Shown: in pieces, positions 1 through 11,704 of the stretch
How positions within the stretch are numbered: the first letter of the stretch is position 1
Layout of the letters: every line of letters begins with the position of its first letter
Program-made: the position numbers and the translations under genes
Assembly (NCBI GenBank): GCA_947095535.1
Contig: OX352774.1
Location: forward strand, 1,736,001 to 1,800,000
DNA from: Poecilobothrus nobilitatus
Lineage: Eukaryota; Arthropoda; Insecta; Diptera; Dolichopodidae
DNA: 64,000 bases
Direction of reading: 5' to 3'
Notes under the pieces: generated by a model
What the model saw: only the letters and a program-made list of their open reading frames with translations
What the model was told of the DNA's origin: nothing
Databases searched by the model: none

Positions 1-264
1 AAAAAGGAAACAGTTATAGTGACATTTTTTATTTTACTGTAGTACAAAAAATAGTGTTAAATGTCACTTCAATTCATATTTGTATTAATTATAATAACAA
101 TAATATTATAAACTAAAAATTTTAAAAAGTTATGTAGGGTGAACAATTTAAATTAAATTAATTAGTATAAAATTATTAATTAGAATTATATAATGCAAAA
201 AATACAAGTACCAAATGCATGGCAAAAAATAAACTATAAACTAAACAGGATTCTCTAGCAAAAT

Positions 265-1920
265 TCAAATTTCTTTATGCCCAAAATTCAGAAGCCAAGA
301 TTTTAATATCCTCAGAAATTTGTTTAGGTTTCGCGCATACCTAAATGATTCTGGAAATTTATTGAAAAGTCGGGCTGATACGATGTCGTAACAATTACGG
401 TAATTAGTAGTGCGGAACGACGGAATGTATACAAACTGGCTATTATTAATACGTAAATTATAATCATTTGAAATTCTACTATTCAGATATCCGCACTTAA
501 TAAAAAATAATTTTGAAACTTTAAAATAAAACAACTGGTGCACAGGTAGAATTTTTAATTCTCTAAATAAATCAACTGAAGGGTATAGACGGCTTTTATT
601 GCATATTTTTCTAACTAACTTCTGCAAAATAAGTAATGGATGCATCTTATTACAATAAGCACCACCCCAAGAACTAATGCCATATTGCAGCTTAGAATGA
701 AAGATTCCATAGTAAAATGTTTTTAGAGTATTGCGAGAGCATAGATTTTTTAGTTTATAAAACTGTCGTAAAGTAGATATTTATATTTTTTCAGACCAGT
801 TCATGTTAGCATCAATAGTAATGCAAAGATATTTAAAGTGATTAACAAAATCAATTTTAAAACAGTTATCATTACAGTTAATATTGACATCAAAAGACTT
901 ACAGTTTAAATTAGAAAGAAAATTGCTATTTCTTAAAGTAAATCGTTCACACTCAGAAGCATGAAAATGTACATCAGGTTTGGAAGTCAATTGCTGGGTA
1001 AGATTAAAATACATTAATTTTGTTTTTTTGCTTATTACCAGATTATGTTCAGAAAACCAAAGCCTAAGTGTAGATAGATCTTTATTTATATTAGCAGTTA
1101 AATTAACTAGGTTATCAGTGGCATATGAGTAAGCTAGATCATCAGCAAACGCAGTTACTTTGCTGGAAAATTTTTGTTTGAAAAGTGAATTGATATAAAT
1201 TAAAAAAAGGATCGGCCCTAATACAGACCCTTATGGAACTCCCGTTCCTATAATTCTACTATTACTGAAGCATTAAGCAATTTTTACCCGCTGAGATCTG
1301 AAATTTAAATATGATCGGAACTAATAATATATAAAGCCTCTGAAGCCCGCTGAGTACAGTTTTTTTAAGAGAATTTCGTGATTTACCATGTCGTAAGCTT
1401 TAGTAATATCCACAAAGAGACCTGCACAACACTTCTTATTAACAAGCCCTTTTTGCACACTAGTACAAAACACAACACTTTATTTTTGATAACTTTTTGA
1501 AATATATGTATGGAAATTGGTCTGTAGTTCACAATATCTTTTACATGGCCTTTCTTAAATAAAATAATTGCCTTTTTGAGCTGTTCTGGAAATACTCCAG
1601 ATATAACACTCAAATTGAAAATGTACGCTAAAATATCCATTTGACCATATAATTTTTAATAAATGGTTAGATAAACCATCAACACCACATGAAGTAAAAT
1701 TATTTAAAGACATAATAATTTTATGTAATTCAAAAGATGAAATTTGGTTAAAAACAAAACTACTAATATTAAAACAATCAGCTATAAGACCTAAATCTTG
1801 ACAACAATTACATACAGAGTGATTAATAATGTGTGTTTGATTAACAGCAACCGACACAAAAAAATCATTAAATTCATAAGCTGCTGATGTTTCATCAGAC
1901 ATGAGAGACCCATTTTTAGT
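265..1920 (-). pseudogene. LINE reverse transcriptase domain (ORF2 C-terminal half)
   Basis: Copies genomic RNA into DNA at the nicked target in LINE retrotransposition. The linker lies at 1555-1902. The finger region at 1383-1640 shows VFPEQLKKAIILFKKG and NYRPIS, standard for non-LTR RT. The catalytic box reads FADD at 1138-1149. Beyond it, 781-1014 carries the KYL.ITIDANMNW segment, and 265-645 is the C-terminal tail typical of this group, ending near ...LKSWLLNFGHKEI. The pieces lie in different frames, so several indels separate them and no functional enzyme can be made. It continues from the endonuclease at 2184-3095. Recognition of the RT is firm; the subfamily is not. Confidence 0.85.
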
Positions 1921-2183
1921 TAATACAATATATCTACTTTTGTTAGATGATTAATTTAAGATATTGTTAACCAACTACCATTCCTTTTTCAAATTACCTT
2001 TACATTTTATAAATTCGTTATGATACTAAAGTTGACGTTGTTCAACAATTTGCTTTTTTAAGCTTTTACAGAATGTATTATAATATGTATTTAATCTACT
2101 ATTGTTAGAATGTTTACGACATTGAATTCTTAATTTATTTTTTTGTTTAATTTTATTTAAAAGTGAGCGATTCATCCAAGGTT

Positions 2184-3095
2184 TTAACATTTATTTGAAT
2201 TTCTTAAACTTACACAGTAGCTGGAATCAGCTATGTGAGAATTTAGGATATTAGTAAAAGCATTAAAAGCTAAATTAACATTATCTGCTAAAAACACCCC
2301 TCCCCCGAATTCAAATCGCAGTTTATTATTTAATTTTACAAAATTAATTTTTTTTGAAATCTTATTTGAATTATCGTGAGAATTAACAAAATTTTTTATG
2401 TTGTTAATTAATATTCCTATCATGCAGTGATCAGAAATTCTTAAATCCAAGTTAACACTTTCACATAGATTTAGAGAATCATTAGAAAAACGGCAATGTA
2501 TATGGTCTAAGCAGGTTCCTGAGCTAAGACGGGTTGGTTTATTAATAAGTGAAAATAACCCATAATCAGCAAGAAGTGTGCAGTAAGCATCAGAATTGCA
2601 AGAGTGCAAAATATCAATATTAAAATCTCCCAATAAAACTAAATTTTTCCTTTTTTCATTACACAAAAAATTTGAAAATTCATTTAAAAAAGACTGTATT
2701 CCAAAAGAATGCAATCTATAAAGACATATAAAACTGAAATGAGTATTATTAATTAAAACTTGAATTTTTAAAGCATTTGAAGTTATAAAATTAAAATAAG
2801 AAAGCTCATAATCCACTTCATTTTTTATAAAAACACCTACACCACCGGCAGAATAGGTTTCATTAGTTTTAGCATGAAATGTATAACCGGGAATCGTTTA
2901 CTTCATTCTAAAAAATCCATATTTCAGAAACAAATAACAAATCTGGTTTTTTCGGAATAGTTCTAGATGGGCTATATATATCAAAATTTTGCCTATAAGA
3001 CTCCTATTATTCTGATGTACAATAAAAAATTTATTACTAAAATTAAAATTTACATTAAATATATCATTATAATGATTATTAATATAGTAATGCAA
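2184..3095 (-). pseudogene. LINE endonuclease domain (ORF2 N-terminal half)
   Basis: Endonuclease/exonuclease/phosphatase-fold domain that nicks target DNA. The piece at 2898-3095 is the N-terminal part. The piece at 2184-2816 carries LVLLGDFNIDIL (the GDFN catalytic block), then PTRLSSGTCLDHI and RISDHCMIG (the terminal SDH block). Between 1925 and 2180 the minus strand still reads as the usual Lys/Arg-rich endonuclease-to-RT linker, though broken. The two endonuclease pieces are offset in frame. It lies directly downstream of ORF1, whose stop is near 3150. Confidence 0.85.
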
Positions 3096-3149
3096 TAGTT
3101 ACAAAGATCAATAAAATAAAAATTTACATTAAAGCTGAAATAAATAAAA

Positions 3150-5047
3150 GTAAATTTAATTTATATTTTTAAAATCATCAAAAGATTTTATAAAGATTGC
3201 TTTACTATTTTCTGTTTTTCTTATTAAAATATTAGAATTACTAAACCATACATACTGATATTTGTGTTTTATTTTAAACATCTTTGCTGCTGAGAACAAT
3301 GCATGTGTGTATTTCCTGAATGTATCACGAATGTAAATATTTTTCTTACTGCTCTCACCAAAAAGATCTGTAGTAAGTTTCAGCTTCTCCTTTCTTTTTT
3401 TTCCATCACTTTCACCATGGTATCAGCTGAGATAAAAACAATTCGTAACACATTAAATGAACTATTTGTTTTTCTATTTTTAGCACATTTCCAAAAAATT
3501 TTTGAAAAAATGTGCTTATTAGTTTCACTCTGTCCGTCCATCCGTTCGTCCGTCTGTTTACAAAACTTCTACACCGTTAAAGATAGAGAAAAAAAAGTTT
3601 AACCATGGGTAGGTCTCATAAAAAAAATAATTTTGTGGAACAACTTTTTCATATAGCCCCATCCATTACGGAGTTACAGCCCCTCAAACTTTGAAAAAGC
3701 CCTATTTTTAAATGCATATATCTTATGTTCTCCTTAAGATTTTTTCAATCTGAAAACGTCATTCGACAGGTATTTTTTTTGACTTTATAAATCAATATCA
3801 ATATTATACAATTTTTTTAAATTTAGTATTTAAATTTACCGTTATGTGAAAACCAAATTTTGCATGATTTTTCTACTTTCATAACTCTGGCACGCTTTTA
3901 GAGGCTTGAAATTTTGAGGCAAGAAAGAACTTTTAGAATTAGTATAAGTTTGCTCAGAAATTTTTTTTGGGCCACCCCCTGTTTATGAGCATATTAGGGC
4001 TTAAAAATTGAAAATTTTCGGCAAGACATTCGGACACATTTCGGTTCAATAATATATTTTTACGTGTGTTAACGGCTTTTCTTAGTTATATAGGATTCCG
4101 GACTTACGGCCCCTCAAAATTTCAAAAATTTCTTATTTTCACGTTTTTTCTTATTACATGAAATTTTCAAATTTTTGTGCAAGTCACAATCCTAAACAGT
4201 TTGTATTAAGTTTTGGAAATGTGAGCTTTTAAAAACTGGTTTAAGCTGGTTTACATTCTACCTTGTTTATCCTTTTTATAAAACATTTCTCAATTTTGTT
4301 ATCAGGAACATCTATATTTACATCATTCAACACTTTATGTGCAACTTGCATGGCAGCAATGTTACCATCAATTGGAATTCCAGTAATATCAATAGAATTT
4401 TTGTGTTTTTTTTTGTTCCCACCAGTTTAATCTGCTAAAATAAATTAATAAATTAGAGTTTTATCCTTCATATTAACATTTTCTTCTTGTAGTTGCTTAA
4501 TTATATTGAGAAAATCACTGTTAATTTTTTTTATACTAAGTAATTCTTCATAAGGATGCTGCATAGTTATAGTATCAGTATTAACATTCATTTTATGAGA
4601 ATTATTTTGTATTGAAGCATTGTTTGAACTGAGAGTAATAACACTACCAGTCACAATTGCAATTGTAATGTTAATTATCTCACTCTCATTTAATTTTTGT
4701 TTCTCTTTCTCATTACCTTGATGCAATTGTGGTTTTGTAGTATTAGAAAATAATTCGTTGTGCTGGTGATTGTTAGAAATAAACTTCTGCTTCTCAGTAA
4801 CTTTATGCACTTTTTTCTCATAAACTTTTTTTGATATATTTTTTGTTGTATTTTTTAATCCACTTTGCTGTTGTTCCTGCTGTTGAGCTAGTAGTAGAGT
4901 ATCCTGAGAATGAAGAGATTTTCGATGAATAATAGTACACTTGTCGCATCGAAAATGTTTAGCAGTTGATTTCATGAACTCAACATCATCGACTGTTAAG
5001 TTTACACATCCGCAATGATAAAAATAATTGGAATCGGCACAATGCAC
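3150..5047 (-). pseudogene. LINE ORF1: PHD-like finger, coiled coil, RRM-like part; interrupted
   Basis: Nucleic-acid-binding partner protein of the LINE. The open 200-codon stretch at 4445-5047 begins within a PHD-like zinc finger (YHCGCVNL then HFRCDKC) and passes through a Gln/Lys/Asn-rich region to a coiled coil near its end (LNIIKQLQEENVNMK). The minus strand at 4275-4440 reads as an RRM-like start containing ITGIPIDGNIAAMQVAH. The chain is then interrupted by a GTCC repeat (3478-4270) and resumes at 3150-3476, where the last part contains HKYQYVWFSNSNILIRK, the usual C-terminus of these ORF1 proteins. Frameshifts are also present. The finger's first cysteines lie upstream of the first Met and are degraded. 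Confidence 0.7.
3478..4270 (-). repeat. GTCC-tract repeat, family 4 (hairpin-ended), inserted in LINE ORF1
   Basis: Non-coding repeat with a terminal hairpin at 3482-3516 (AGCACATTT ... AAATGTGCT), then TTTCACTCTGTCC and a (GTCC)n tract, then a core shared with copies at 12178, 25685, 38985, 39925 and 54515. About 60 bases around the hairpin are identical to those at 12178. Orientation is set so that the hairpin is the 3' end. The outer end reads CTAA just past the hairpin, as in Helitron termini (CTRR). No protein is encoded. Confidence 0.75.
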
Positions 5048-5204
5048 CTTCGTTGAATCTAGCCGATGAAAAAAATTGTTTTGGTATAGCTAATTTTTTA
5101 CAAAATTAAGTAATTATTCATACGATCTTACTCAGAATTGGGGAGGTAGTATTTCAACTTGCTCGTTTATTATTGGTCTAAGAAATAAACAATAATTAAG
5201 AAAG

Positions 5205-5545
5205 GCATAAAGAATTGCAAAATCTTACAATAACAACATTTAATAAAAATAAATCCCAGAGCACCAACATTTTATGGGATGCTAAAACTTCATAAACATG
5301 GCCATCCAATACGTCTGGTAGTTTCATATAAAAATGCTGCTGCGTACCTACCTGTTATGTAAGTCTTTCAATAACATGTTTGTTAATAATAACAATTTTA
5401 AATCAGTTAATAGATTTAAATCAGTATAATAGTATAGATTTAATAAATAAAATAAAAAATACGCGTATTAGTCCAAATTATAAATTAATTTCGTTTGATG
5501 TTGTTAGTTTATTCAATTCAATTCTAATTATTAATTCATTTTGAA
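5205..5545 (+). pseudogene. Penelope-like element reverse transcriptase fragment
   Basis: The plus strand reads, across frames, APTFYGMLKLHKHGHPIRL followed by VVSYKNAAAYL, the family signature of Penelope-like RTs (usually P.fYGLPKiHK....RPIVSS...a.YnlaK). About 120 bases further on it reads NTRISPNYKLISFDVVSLF, the block holding the first catalytic Asp of that RT. No GIY-YIG nuclease or RT C-terminus is visible; the sequence ends against an opposite-strand gypsy remnant. One or more frameshifts lie between the two blocks. It is too short to place in a Penelope subgroup. Confidence 0.7.
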
Positions 5546-6365
5546 GTGGACCACTTTTAAATGGTAAACATTGATTACAACTTTTTGCTACATTTTCTAA
5601 GTCTTCTTCGAGCTTAGGCCACCAAAAATATGATCTAGCCGTACAGCATTTTTATGATACCTAAGTGAGAACGATGAATTTCGTTTATTATAATACTTTT
5701 TAGTTGATTTGGAATAATTACGCGGTAACCCCAACAGCGCCGACTTCTTCTGATAATTCATTTCGTATCAGGATATATGAGTAGATTATATCAAATTTCG
5801 GAATCGAGACTGGTCAATCCTTTTTAATATTTTTTAAAACTAATTTTAATATTTCATGTTTTCGTGTTTCGGACACTACTTTATTAAATTTTGTTGCTAT
5901 TTCATTTTCTGCCACTAAGTAATTTACATACACATCGTTTTGGAAATATTTGGAAGTGGTAGTTTCTTCTGTATTAAAATTTTTTACACCTCTTGAAAAA
6001 TAATCTGAAATATTGCATATCCTTGTAATCTGTTAACTGTTAGTGAGGGTACTCTTTTCTTTTCTCTAAAAATAGAAATTAGTGAACGGTTATCCGATAC
6101 TAAAATGAATTTCCTTCCAAAAAGGTATTGGTGGTACTTATATACGCCCTCGGTTGGGGCTTCCCTCTCCAACTGAGAATAATTTTTTTTAGTTTGGGTT
6201 AGTTTTTTAGAAAATTAAGACTGGTTTTTCTGCACCATTTTTATATACATGTATTAACGCAGCAATTACCCTTTGGCCTTGCGTCTACTATTAATTTTAC
6301 TGGTAAATTTGGATCAAAATGAACCGAAGAGTTATCTAAAGCAACAAGTTGCTTTCAAAAACTTT
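5546..6365 (-). pseudogene. Ty3/gypsy pol fragment: RNase H and start of integrase
   Basis: On the minus strand, 6200-6360 reads VHFDPNLPVKLIVDARPKG, the start of a Ty3/gypsy RNase H. An open stretch at 5984-6172 gives FGRKFILVSDNRSLISIF, the usual RNase H block around the DHK/DNR motif. Below 5700 the chain reaches the integrase zinc-binding domain: HRSHLG, then ARSYFWWPKLEEDLENV and SCNQC, giving the H..H and C..C pairs. The catalytic core and RT are absent. Stops and frameshifts are frequent. The LTRs are not visible, so the lineage within Ty3/gypsy is not assigned. Confidence 0.8.
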
Positions 6366-6384
6366 TATTTCGCTTTGACTACAT

Positions 6385-6785
6385 TTACATTTAATAGGCA
6401 ATACCTCTAGCGTCCGGATTCTCCATCCCCCATTCCAAAGCCTTAGCATTGAAATCGCTGCCCACCACCAGGCCCGCAGAAGCACCAAGGATCATGTCTT
6501 CAAGATCGCCCACTTCTCCATGAATTCGCCAATGGATTCGTTGAGCGTGAGGTACACGCTAACAAAAGTTGCCCCGTTACACCTAACCCAGACGAATCCT
6601 TGCCCACGTCCGTGTTTCCCCGCGCCCGGGAACCATATATCTGCTGTCACAGGTCATCTGGGTACCATGGAGAAGGGGGTTATGACTATACTGCTCACTA
6701 ATGAGCAGTAGGTCAATACCCTTCGCTCCTGCCATTTTGAACTTCCTTCGTCCACCCTCATTTTATTCATGAAAGCGCGCCGTGG
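6385..6785 (-). pseudogene. R1-clade LINE endonuclease fragment
   Basis: A second R1-like copy of which only the endonuclease part remains. The minus strand reads, across frames, GIDLLLISEQ-like sequence, ADIWFPGAGKHGRGQGFVW, then ATFVSVYLTLNESIGEFMEK and a degraded GSDFNAKALEWGMEN block. This parallels the endonuclease of the larger R1-clade element at 6790-10639, which reads GDFDAHSTEWGMSN at the same point. Its GC content is far above that of its surroundings, as for the neighbour. It abuts the 3' end of the neighbour, so one element probably inserted beside or into the other. Confidence 0.75.
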
Positions 6786-7007
6786 CGAACTTTCTAAGGA
6801 GGGAGGATAATAAAAATAATAATTTTTGTTTTTTTTCCGAGGAGGGAAATGCGTTTACGCACAATGTGCCGGACTGCCATCTGGATTCAGGTGAACTACC
6901 GGCTAAAATCCCCCTAACACCAAAGACGCCAGCCCGGTACCGTTTTTCACATTGCTTCAGGCTGGGCCTTAACCGATAGGCACAGGGCTCACACTCGTCC
7001 CTGCGGT

Positions 7008-9866
7008 TCTACCGCCTCAGCCTCTTGGTGCGAATCGTATTTTGCACGAATTCCGCCACCAGACGCCAGTTTTCTTCTGTTTCAAGCATATACTCTACTA
7101 TGTTGTCTGATGACAGCGGTCCGAGTATCTGCTCAACTGCAGCTCTGCTATCTGTCCACCGATCGCAGTAGAAGATCACGTGTTCTGCATCATCACTGCC
7201 TCTCCCACAATAGAAACATTCAGGTGTTCAATCCTGTGAATGTATGACCGAAAGCATCCGTGTCCGCTTAGGAACTGCGTGAGATAGTAGTTTACCTCCC
7301 CATGCTTACGACTAACCCACTTCTTTATCTGCGGCAGAAGCCGAGCGGTCCATCGTCCCTTAGGTTCGACGTCCCAGAGCTCTTGCCATTTGTTCATGGT
7401 GCGGCTTCTCTCTTCCGTGGTCGCTTTCTCTCGCCCGATCTCCGTCCTTCTCCTGTAGATGTTTTTTCTTTCCAACGCCAGCAGTCCGACGGGTATAACT
7501 CCAGTAATTACGAACACCGCTGCTTCAGAGTGTTCGGTAGGAACAGGCGATCTGCAGAGCAGCGCGTCGCTGGACAGAAGCTAGCCCTTTTCTGTACCAC
7601 GCAAATAGCATTCGTTCGCCCCAGACCTCCGCACCATATAACAGCGCCGACTGCACGGTATTCATTAGGAGTCGTCGCTTACTTAAGGTAGGCCCATGAG
7701 TATTAGCCATTATTCTGCTCAAGTTCGCAACCATGGTCAGCCATCCTTCCCAAGTGCTGCTCGAAGGTGAGTTTTTGGTCGATCATCACTCCCAGGTATT
7801 TAGCAGCAGGTTTTGACACCACGCGCTCCTCCCCTACCATAAACGGTAGAATGGTGTCGATCCTCTTTTTGGTTAGAATAACAATTTTCATTTGGGCGAC
7901 TGCTAAAGCTAGCCCTCGACCAGACATCCATGTACTTATTCTCCGCATCGCTATATTTAATTTTAGCTGGCCCAAGTCGGTGGTGCGGGCGGCTATCAGC
8001 ACTGCAAAATCGTCCGCATAGCCGTTCAAGCTCACTTCTTCTGGCATTTCTAATCGCAGGAGCTCATCGTGTGCCACATTTCAGAGGTCAGGTCCTAGGA
8101 TTAACCCTTGAGCCCTGCCATGACCGTCTTAATGCGTTGGTCGTCCTCTGTTTCATACACGAGCGATCTGTCTCGCAGGTAATCCCGGATAACTCTCATG
8201 AGGTATTCTGGAACTCTGAACCCCTCTAATGCCTCCAATATATCCACCCACCTTGCAGAATTGAACGCGTTTTTCACGTCAAGGGTGACGAAGAGGACTA
8301 ACTGTCGCAAGTAGTGGTTACCTTCTTCAGCCTTTCTCATGGTTTCTATTACCTCTTGAATAGCTCCTATATTGGAGCGTCCTCGCGGAAAGCCATACTG
8401 TTGTTCGGACAAGTCACCAACACTCCTTATCGCCGAGATTAGGCTAGGCTGCACTAACTTCTCCGGCACCTTGCCTGCAGTGTCCAGCATGCACAGTGGA
8501 CGATATGCCGATGGAGCCATTGCGCCACCTTTGCCTTTTCTAATCAACGCAAGGCGGGCAGTTTTCCACCGTTGACTGAAGGTTGCGGTAATGAGACAGG
8601 AATTGTACATTCTAAGCAGGAGGTCAGATCTTGCACGGTAGCAGCTTTCAGGGCTTCTGGGGTAACCTATCGGATCCTGTAACTTTGCGATTACGTAAAA
8701 AGTCCGCTGCAACTCCAAGCTCCTCGTCAGTGAAGGGGAATATCACCTATTTCTATTTCAGGAGTCTCTTCACGAAGGATGTGATGGAAAAAGTGCATCA
8801 ATTTCCGTGTAATCGTCTCCGCACTCATGCAGCTCGGCGCAGACCCCAATCTAAGTTTCTTTGTGACTATTTTATAGCCAAGGCCCCACGGGTCAGCGTT
8901 CACCTCCTCCCATAGCTTTCTTCATTGAAAAATCTTGCTTCGGTTAATGGTGTACCGGAGCAAGTTCTTTGCCACCTTATGTTCCGCGGAGATAGTGTTT
9001 GCCTCCTGACTATTCCACGCCCTTTGTGCTCTCCGTCTAAGCCGAAGGCAGAGTCTTCTGAGATCCACAATCTCCTCGGTCCACCAATACACCGGACGTC
9101 GACGTGGTCCCGGTCCAAGCTGGGGCATGGACAACTCACAGGCGCTGCGAATAAAACCCATTGTTTTTTCCACAATTGAGGAAAATCTAGCCTCATCAAG
9201 CCTTCCGACGTTCCACCGCATTAGCTCTTGTCCAGCACTCCAGTATGAGTCTCACCTCTCCCGGACGCAGAAAGTAATGTACTGATGATTACTTCCGGTA
9301 TAGTTCTCCAGTACCCTCCACTAGTGAGGCGAGATCCTCCGTCGCAAAGGAGATGTCGGGGATAGTCTCCCTATACCGTGGGCGGCGAAACGTCGACGTA
9401 CAAGCAATGTTTAGTACAATTAGTCCCCTTCTGGCCGCCATGTCCGAGATATATTTCCCTCGAGAGTTGGTGTTGGACATTCCCCATTCAGTACTATGCG
9501 CATCGAAATCTCCAGCGACTATAATTTGCCTGGCATTCGAAGGATCTCATCCTCTAGTGCATCTATTTCAATTCTGAAGGTCTGGATCAGTTCATTCAGC
9601 AGCTGATATATGATCAGCAGCTGATATATGTCACTCCTCCACTTTTGATCCATACGAAACCTTCCCCACGTCCGTGTGCCTTCACCGTAATCCTGTACCC
9701 AGATCGCCGCAGTCCCAAGCTCATTGCGGTACCAGTACGTAGACCTGTAGTACCTGTACTGCTCACTGATAACGAGCAGGTCGACATTCTGCTCGTGGAC
9801 TAGCTGGTGCAGGAGAGAGTCTGCCGTCTTGCGAAGTCTGCCGCTCCGATTAAGATTCGCTTGCAT
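7008..9866 (-). pseudogene. R1-clade LINE ORF2: endonuclease, RT, C-terminal domain
   Basis: Endonuclease: starts MQANLNRSGRLRKTADSLL and contains NVDLLVISEQY (9519-9866), then AGDFDAHSTEWGMSN and TIPDISFATEDLA (9289-9540). Linker: RPVYWWTEEIVDLRR (8922-9221). RT: ALIRKGKGG and SAYRPLCMLDTAGK, EQQYGFPRGRS, then LFVTLDVKNAFNSA with the first catalytic Asp (8101-8718); the catalytic box is GYADDFAVLI (7703-8077), followed by AAKYLGVMIDQKLTFEQH. C-terminal part: ALLYGAEVWGE (7525-7734), then a region ending LETEENWRLVAEFVQNT with a stop near 7008. At least five frameshifts divide it. A 15-bp tandem duplication at about 9597-9626 also disturbs the endonuclease. Confidence 0.88.
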
Positions 9867-10639
9867 AATTCGGATAATCTTATAACTAATTGAGTGCTAC
9901 CTAAGGCGTTCCTAAACACCTCGCATCTCCTAGATCCAGGGATATGGTTTACGCTACCAGAATCGTGGCTCTTCTCAGTGCACAGAAAGCATCGTTCAGG
10001 GGATGTACACACCTTCGCCTTGTGGTCTGGGCCGCCACACTTGAAGCAGAGCCTGCTTCTATCAGGACCTTTGCATATCCCAGCGCGGTGACCGTACCCA
10101 AGGCACTTACAGCACTTGGTTGCGGTTGCCCTCTGCCTGGCTCTGCAGCTGACGAATCCCACTTTTAAGTGCTGGGTTTTTATAAGTTGTTGCGCGCTCT
10201 TTGTCCCTATGGTCACTATTGCCATTTTTTGTACCCTTCTGTTAGAGTCGGCTACCGAGACTTTGAAACTCGCGGTCCAACCGCCCAAAACTTCTTTTAT
10301 GGCATTACTCACCTCCTCCGAAGTGGTGAGTTCATCAAAATCTCTAATCTCCACCGTCTCCTTTGGTTCTAAACTGCAGACGCTTGCACTCTCTCCCAGT
10401 ATAGTTTTGAGGGACTCGCCAAATGCAGCTTTATCTCCTGTTCCGGCCCCTAGTTCCACTAGGACTTCTCCGATCCGCGTCTTACGAACCGCTCTTACCT
10501 CTGTCCCCGTGCTCTTCAGGGTTAACAATACGCGCTTGCTGCGCATTACTCCGGCCATCCAGCGAGGCACCCTTACTAATCCGCGGCGGGGTCCTTATTA
10601 TCTTCGCATTTCTCCTGAATGGCTCCACACACACCATAT
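9800..10639 (-). pseudogene. R1-clade LINE ORF1 (gag-like, three CCHC knuckles)
   Basis: RNA-binding protein of the LINE. The main frame (9800-10570) has the conserved R1 gag block with SKRVLLTLKSTG and EIRDFDELTTSEEV, then three zinc knuckles: CCKCLGYGHRAGIC, CFKCGGPDHKAKVC, and a longer third one beginning CFLCTEKSH. An upstream part in another frame (10480-10639) supplies FRRNAKIIRTPPRISKGA, so a frameshift lies near 10560. The 5' end is hidden by the gap. The end of ORF1 overlaps the start of ORF2 near 9866, as is usual in this clade. Confidence 0.85.
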
Positions 10640-10839
10640 NNNNNNNNNNNNNNNNNNNNNNNNNNNNNNNNNNNNNNNNNNNNNNNNNNNNNNNNNNNNN
10701 NNNNNNNNNNNNNNNNNNNNNNNNNNNNNNNNNNNNNNNNNNNNNNNNNNNNNNNNNNNNNNNNNNNNNNNNNNNNNNNNNNNNNNNNNNNNNNNNNNNN
10801 NNNNNNNNNNNNNNNNNNNNNNNNNNNNNNNNNNNNNNN
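10640..10839. other. Assembly gap of 200 N
   Basis: Exactly 200 unknown bases. The round number suggests a scaffolding placeholder, so the true distance is unknown. It removes the 5' end of the R1-clade LINE. Any open frame crossing it is meaningless. Confidence 0.99.
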
Positions 10840-11704
10840 AAGCCCTTCATTTTATTAGTAACTAGTGAAAAGGCGCACGGCAAATAAAAATATTTTTTTA
10901 ATTACTGTATGTCATCCGGACCCAATCATTTTTTAATAATAAAATTTAAATTTTGTCTTTTTTCGAGTAGCAGAAAAAATATTCGGTCATATGTTATGGG
11001 AGTGGCTCATCTTCTTATATAATTCCAAGTCAAATTTTAATTTTTTTGTTATTTCTATAAAATATATGTATGTATTTAACATGCATTTAAATAATGGTTA
11101 ATAATTACAAAAGTATATCTTTTTTTTAAATTTTTACATATACCAAACCAAAAAAAATCCATTAGTTAAAAGAGGTAAAAAGTGCTATACTTACTTGCTT
11201 TAAGTTTTCTGTATAGGATAATTGAGATGAGAAAGTAAGAGAACATGTATACCTAAATTTTTACTTGCAATTAAAAGAAGAATTACTTACAGAGAAGAAG
11301 AATTACATACAAAGGCGTTCTGATAATTTCGATGTGATTTTTTTCTCCATATAAAAATATTGTAGTCACGTGGTTATTGCAATTTCTTATTGTAAATTGT
11401 AATAGATATACATACTTCGATTTTAACTTTCTAAGAGATTGCATTTTAGAAATAAATATATGCAAATAGAATTATAATTAGAAGAATATGGTTAACGGTT
11501 ATATTATGATTGTTTTTACTTTTTTTTTGAACAACACAAAATAATGATTTGAATTTATTATATTTAAACATGTAGTAGTAAGAGTGCTTTTTTCATTCAA
11601 AAAATATTTCTATTAATAAGAATCTTCTAAGAGTTTATAATATAATGCATTGTCGTTTTATTGTAGGAATTCTTTTTGCTCATAAAAACAAATGTCAATT
11701 GTCA
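10840..11704. other. AT-rich sequence, nothing recognised
   Basis: Very AT-rich DNA with short (TATG)n-like runs near 11065. Small open stretches are low-complexity and show no known motif. A short local repeat reads AGAGAAGAAGAATTACATAC-like near 11290. Confidence 0.5.

Larger units (their letters stand above)
230..5060 (-). mobile_element. CR1/Daphne-type LINE, pseudogenised, split by a GTCC repeat
   Basis: Reading the minus strand from 5047 down to about 250 gives, in order, an ORF1 protein with a PHD-like finger, coiled coil and RRM-like part, then an apurinic-type endonuclease, then a reverse transcriptase and its C-terminal tail. This is the order of a two-ORF non-LTR retrotransposon. 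A GTCC repeat (3478-4270) interrupts ORF1. Stops and frameshifts break both ORFs. The clade is inferred from the ORF1 PHD finger and the style of the endonuclease; L2 or a related clade remains possible. No 3' tail is clear below position 250. Confidence 0.8.
6790..10639 (-). mobile_element. R1-clade LINE, almost full length, frameshifted
   Basis: ORF1 (9800-10639 and into the gap), ORF2 endonuclease (8922-9866), RT (7703-8718) and C-terminal region (7008-7734), followed by a 3' untranslated segment (6790-7007). The ORF1 gag has three CCHC knuckles and the endonuclease and RT are of R1 type, so the clade is well supported. Its 5' end is lost in the N gap. Base composition is much richer in GC than the rest of the window, which fits a more recent arrival than its neighbours. 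R1 itself targets 28S rDNA, but many R1-clade families do not, and no rDNA is present here. Confidence 0.88.

Noticed and set aside
3303..3602. Plus-strand open frame of 99 codons
   Set aside because: It runs across the end of LINE ORF1 and into a GTCC repeat on the opposite strand; composition follows the repeat.
7302..8229. Several plus-strand open frames of 60-130 codons
   Set aside because: They are antisense shadows of the GC-rich R1-clade ORF2, whose minus-strand domains are unmistakable.
9894..10887. Plus-strand frames, some crossing the N run
   Set aside because: Antisense to R1 ORF1 with three CCHC knuckles; the N-run part is meaningless.
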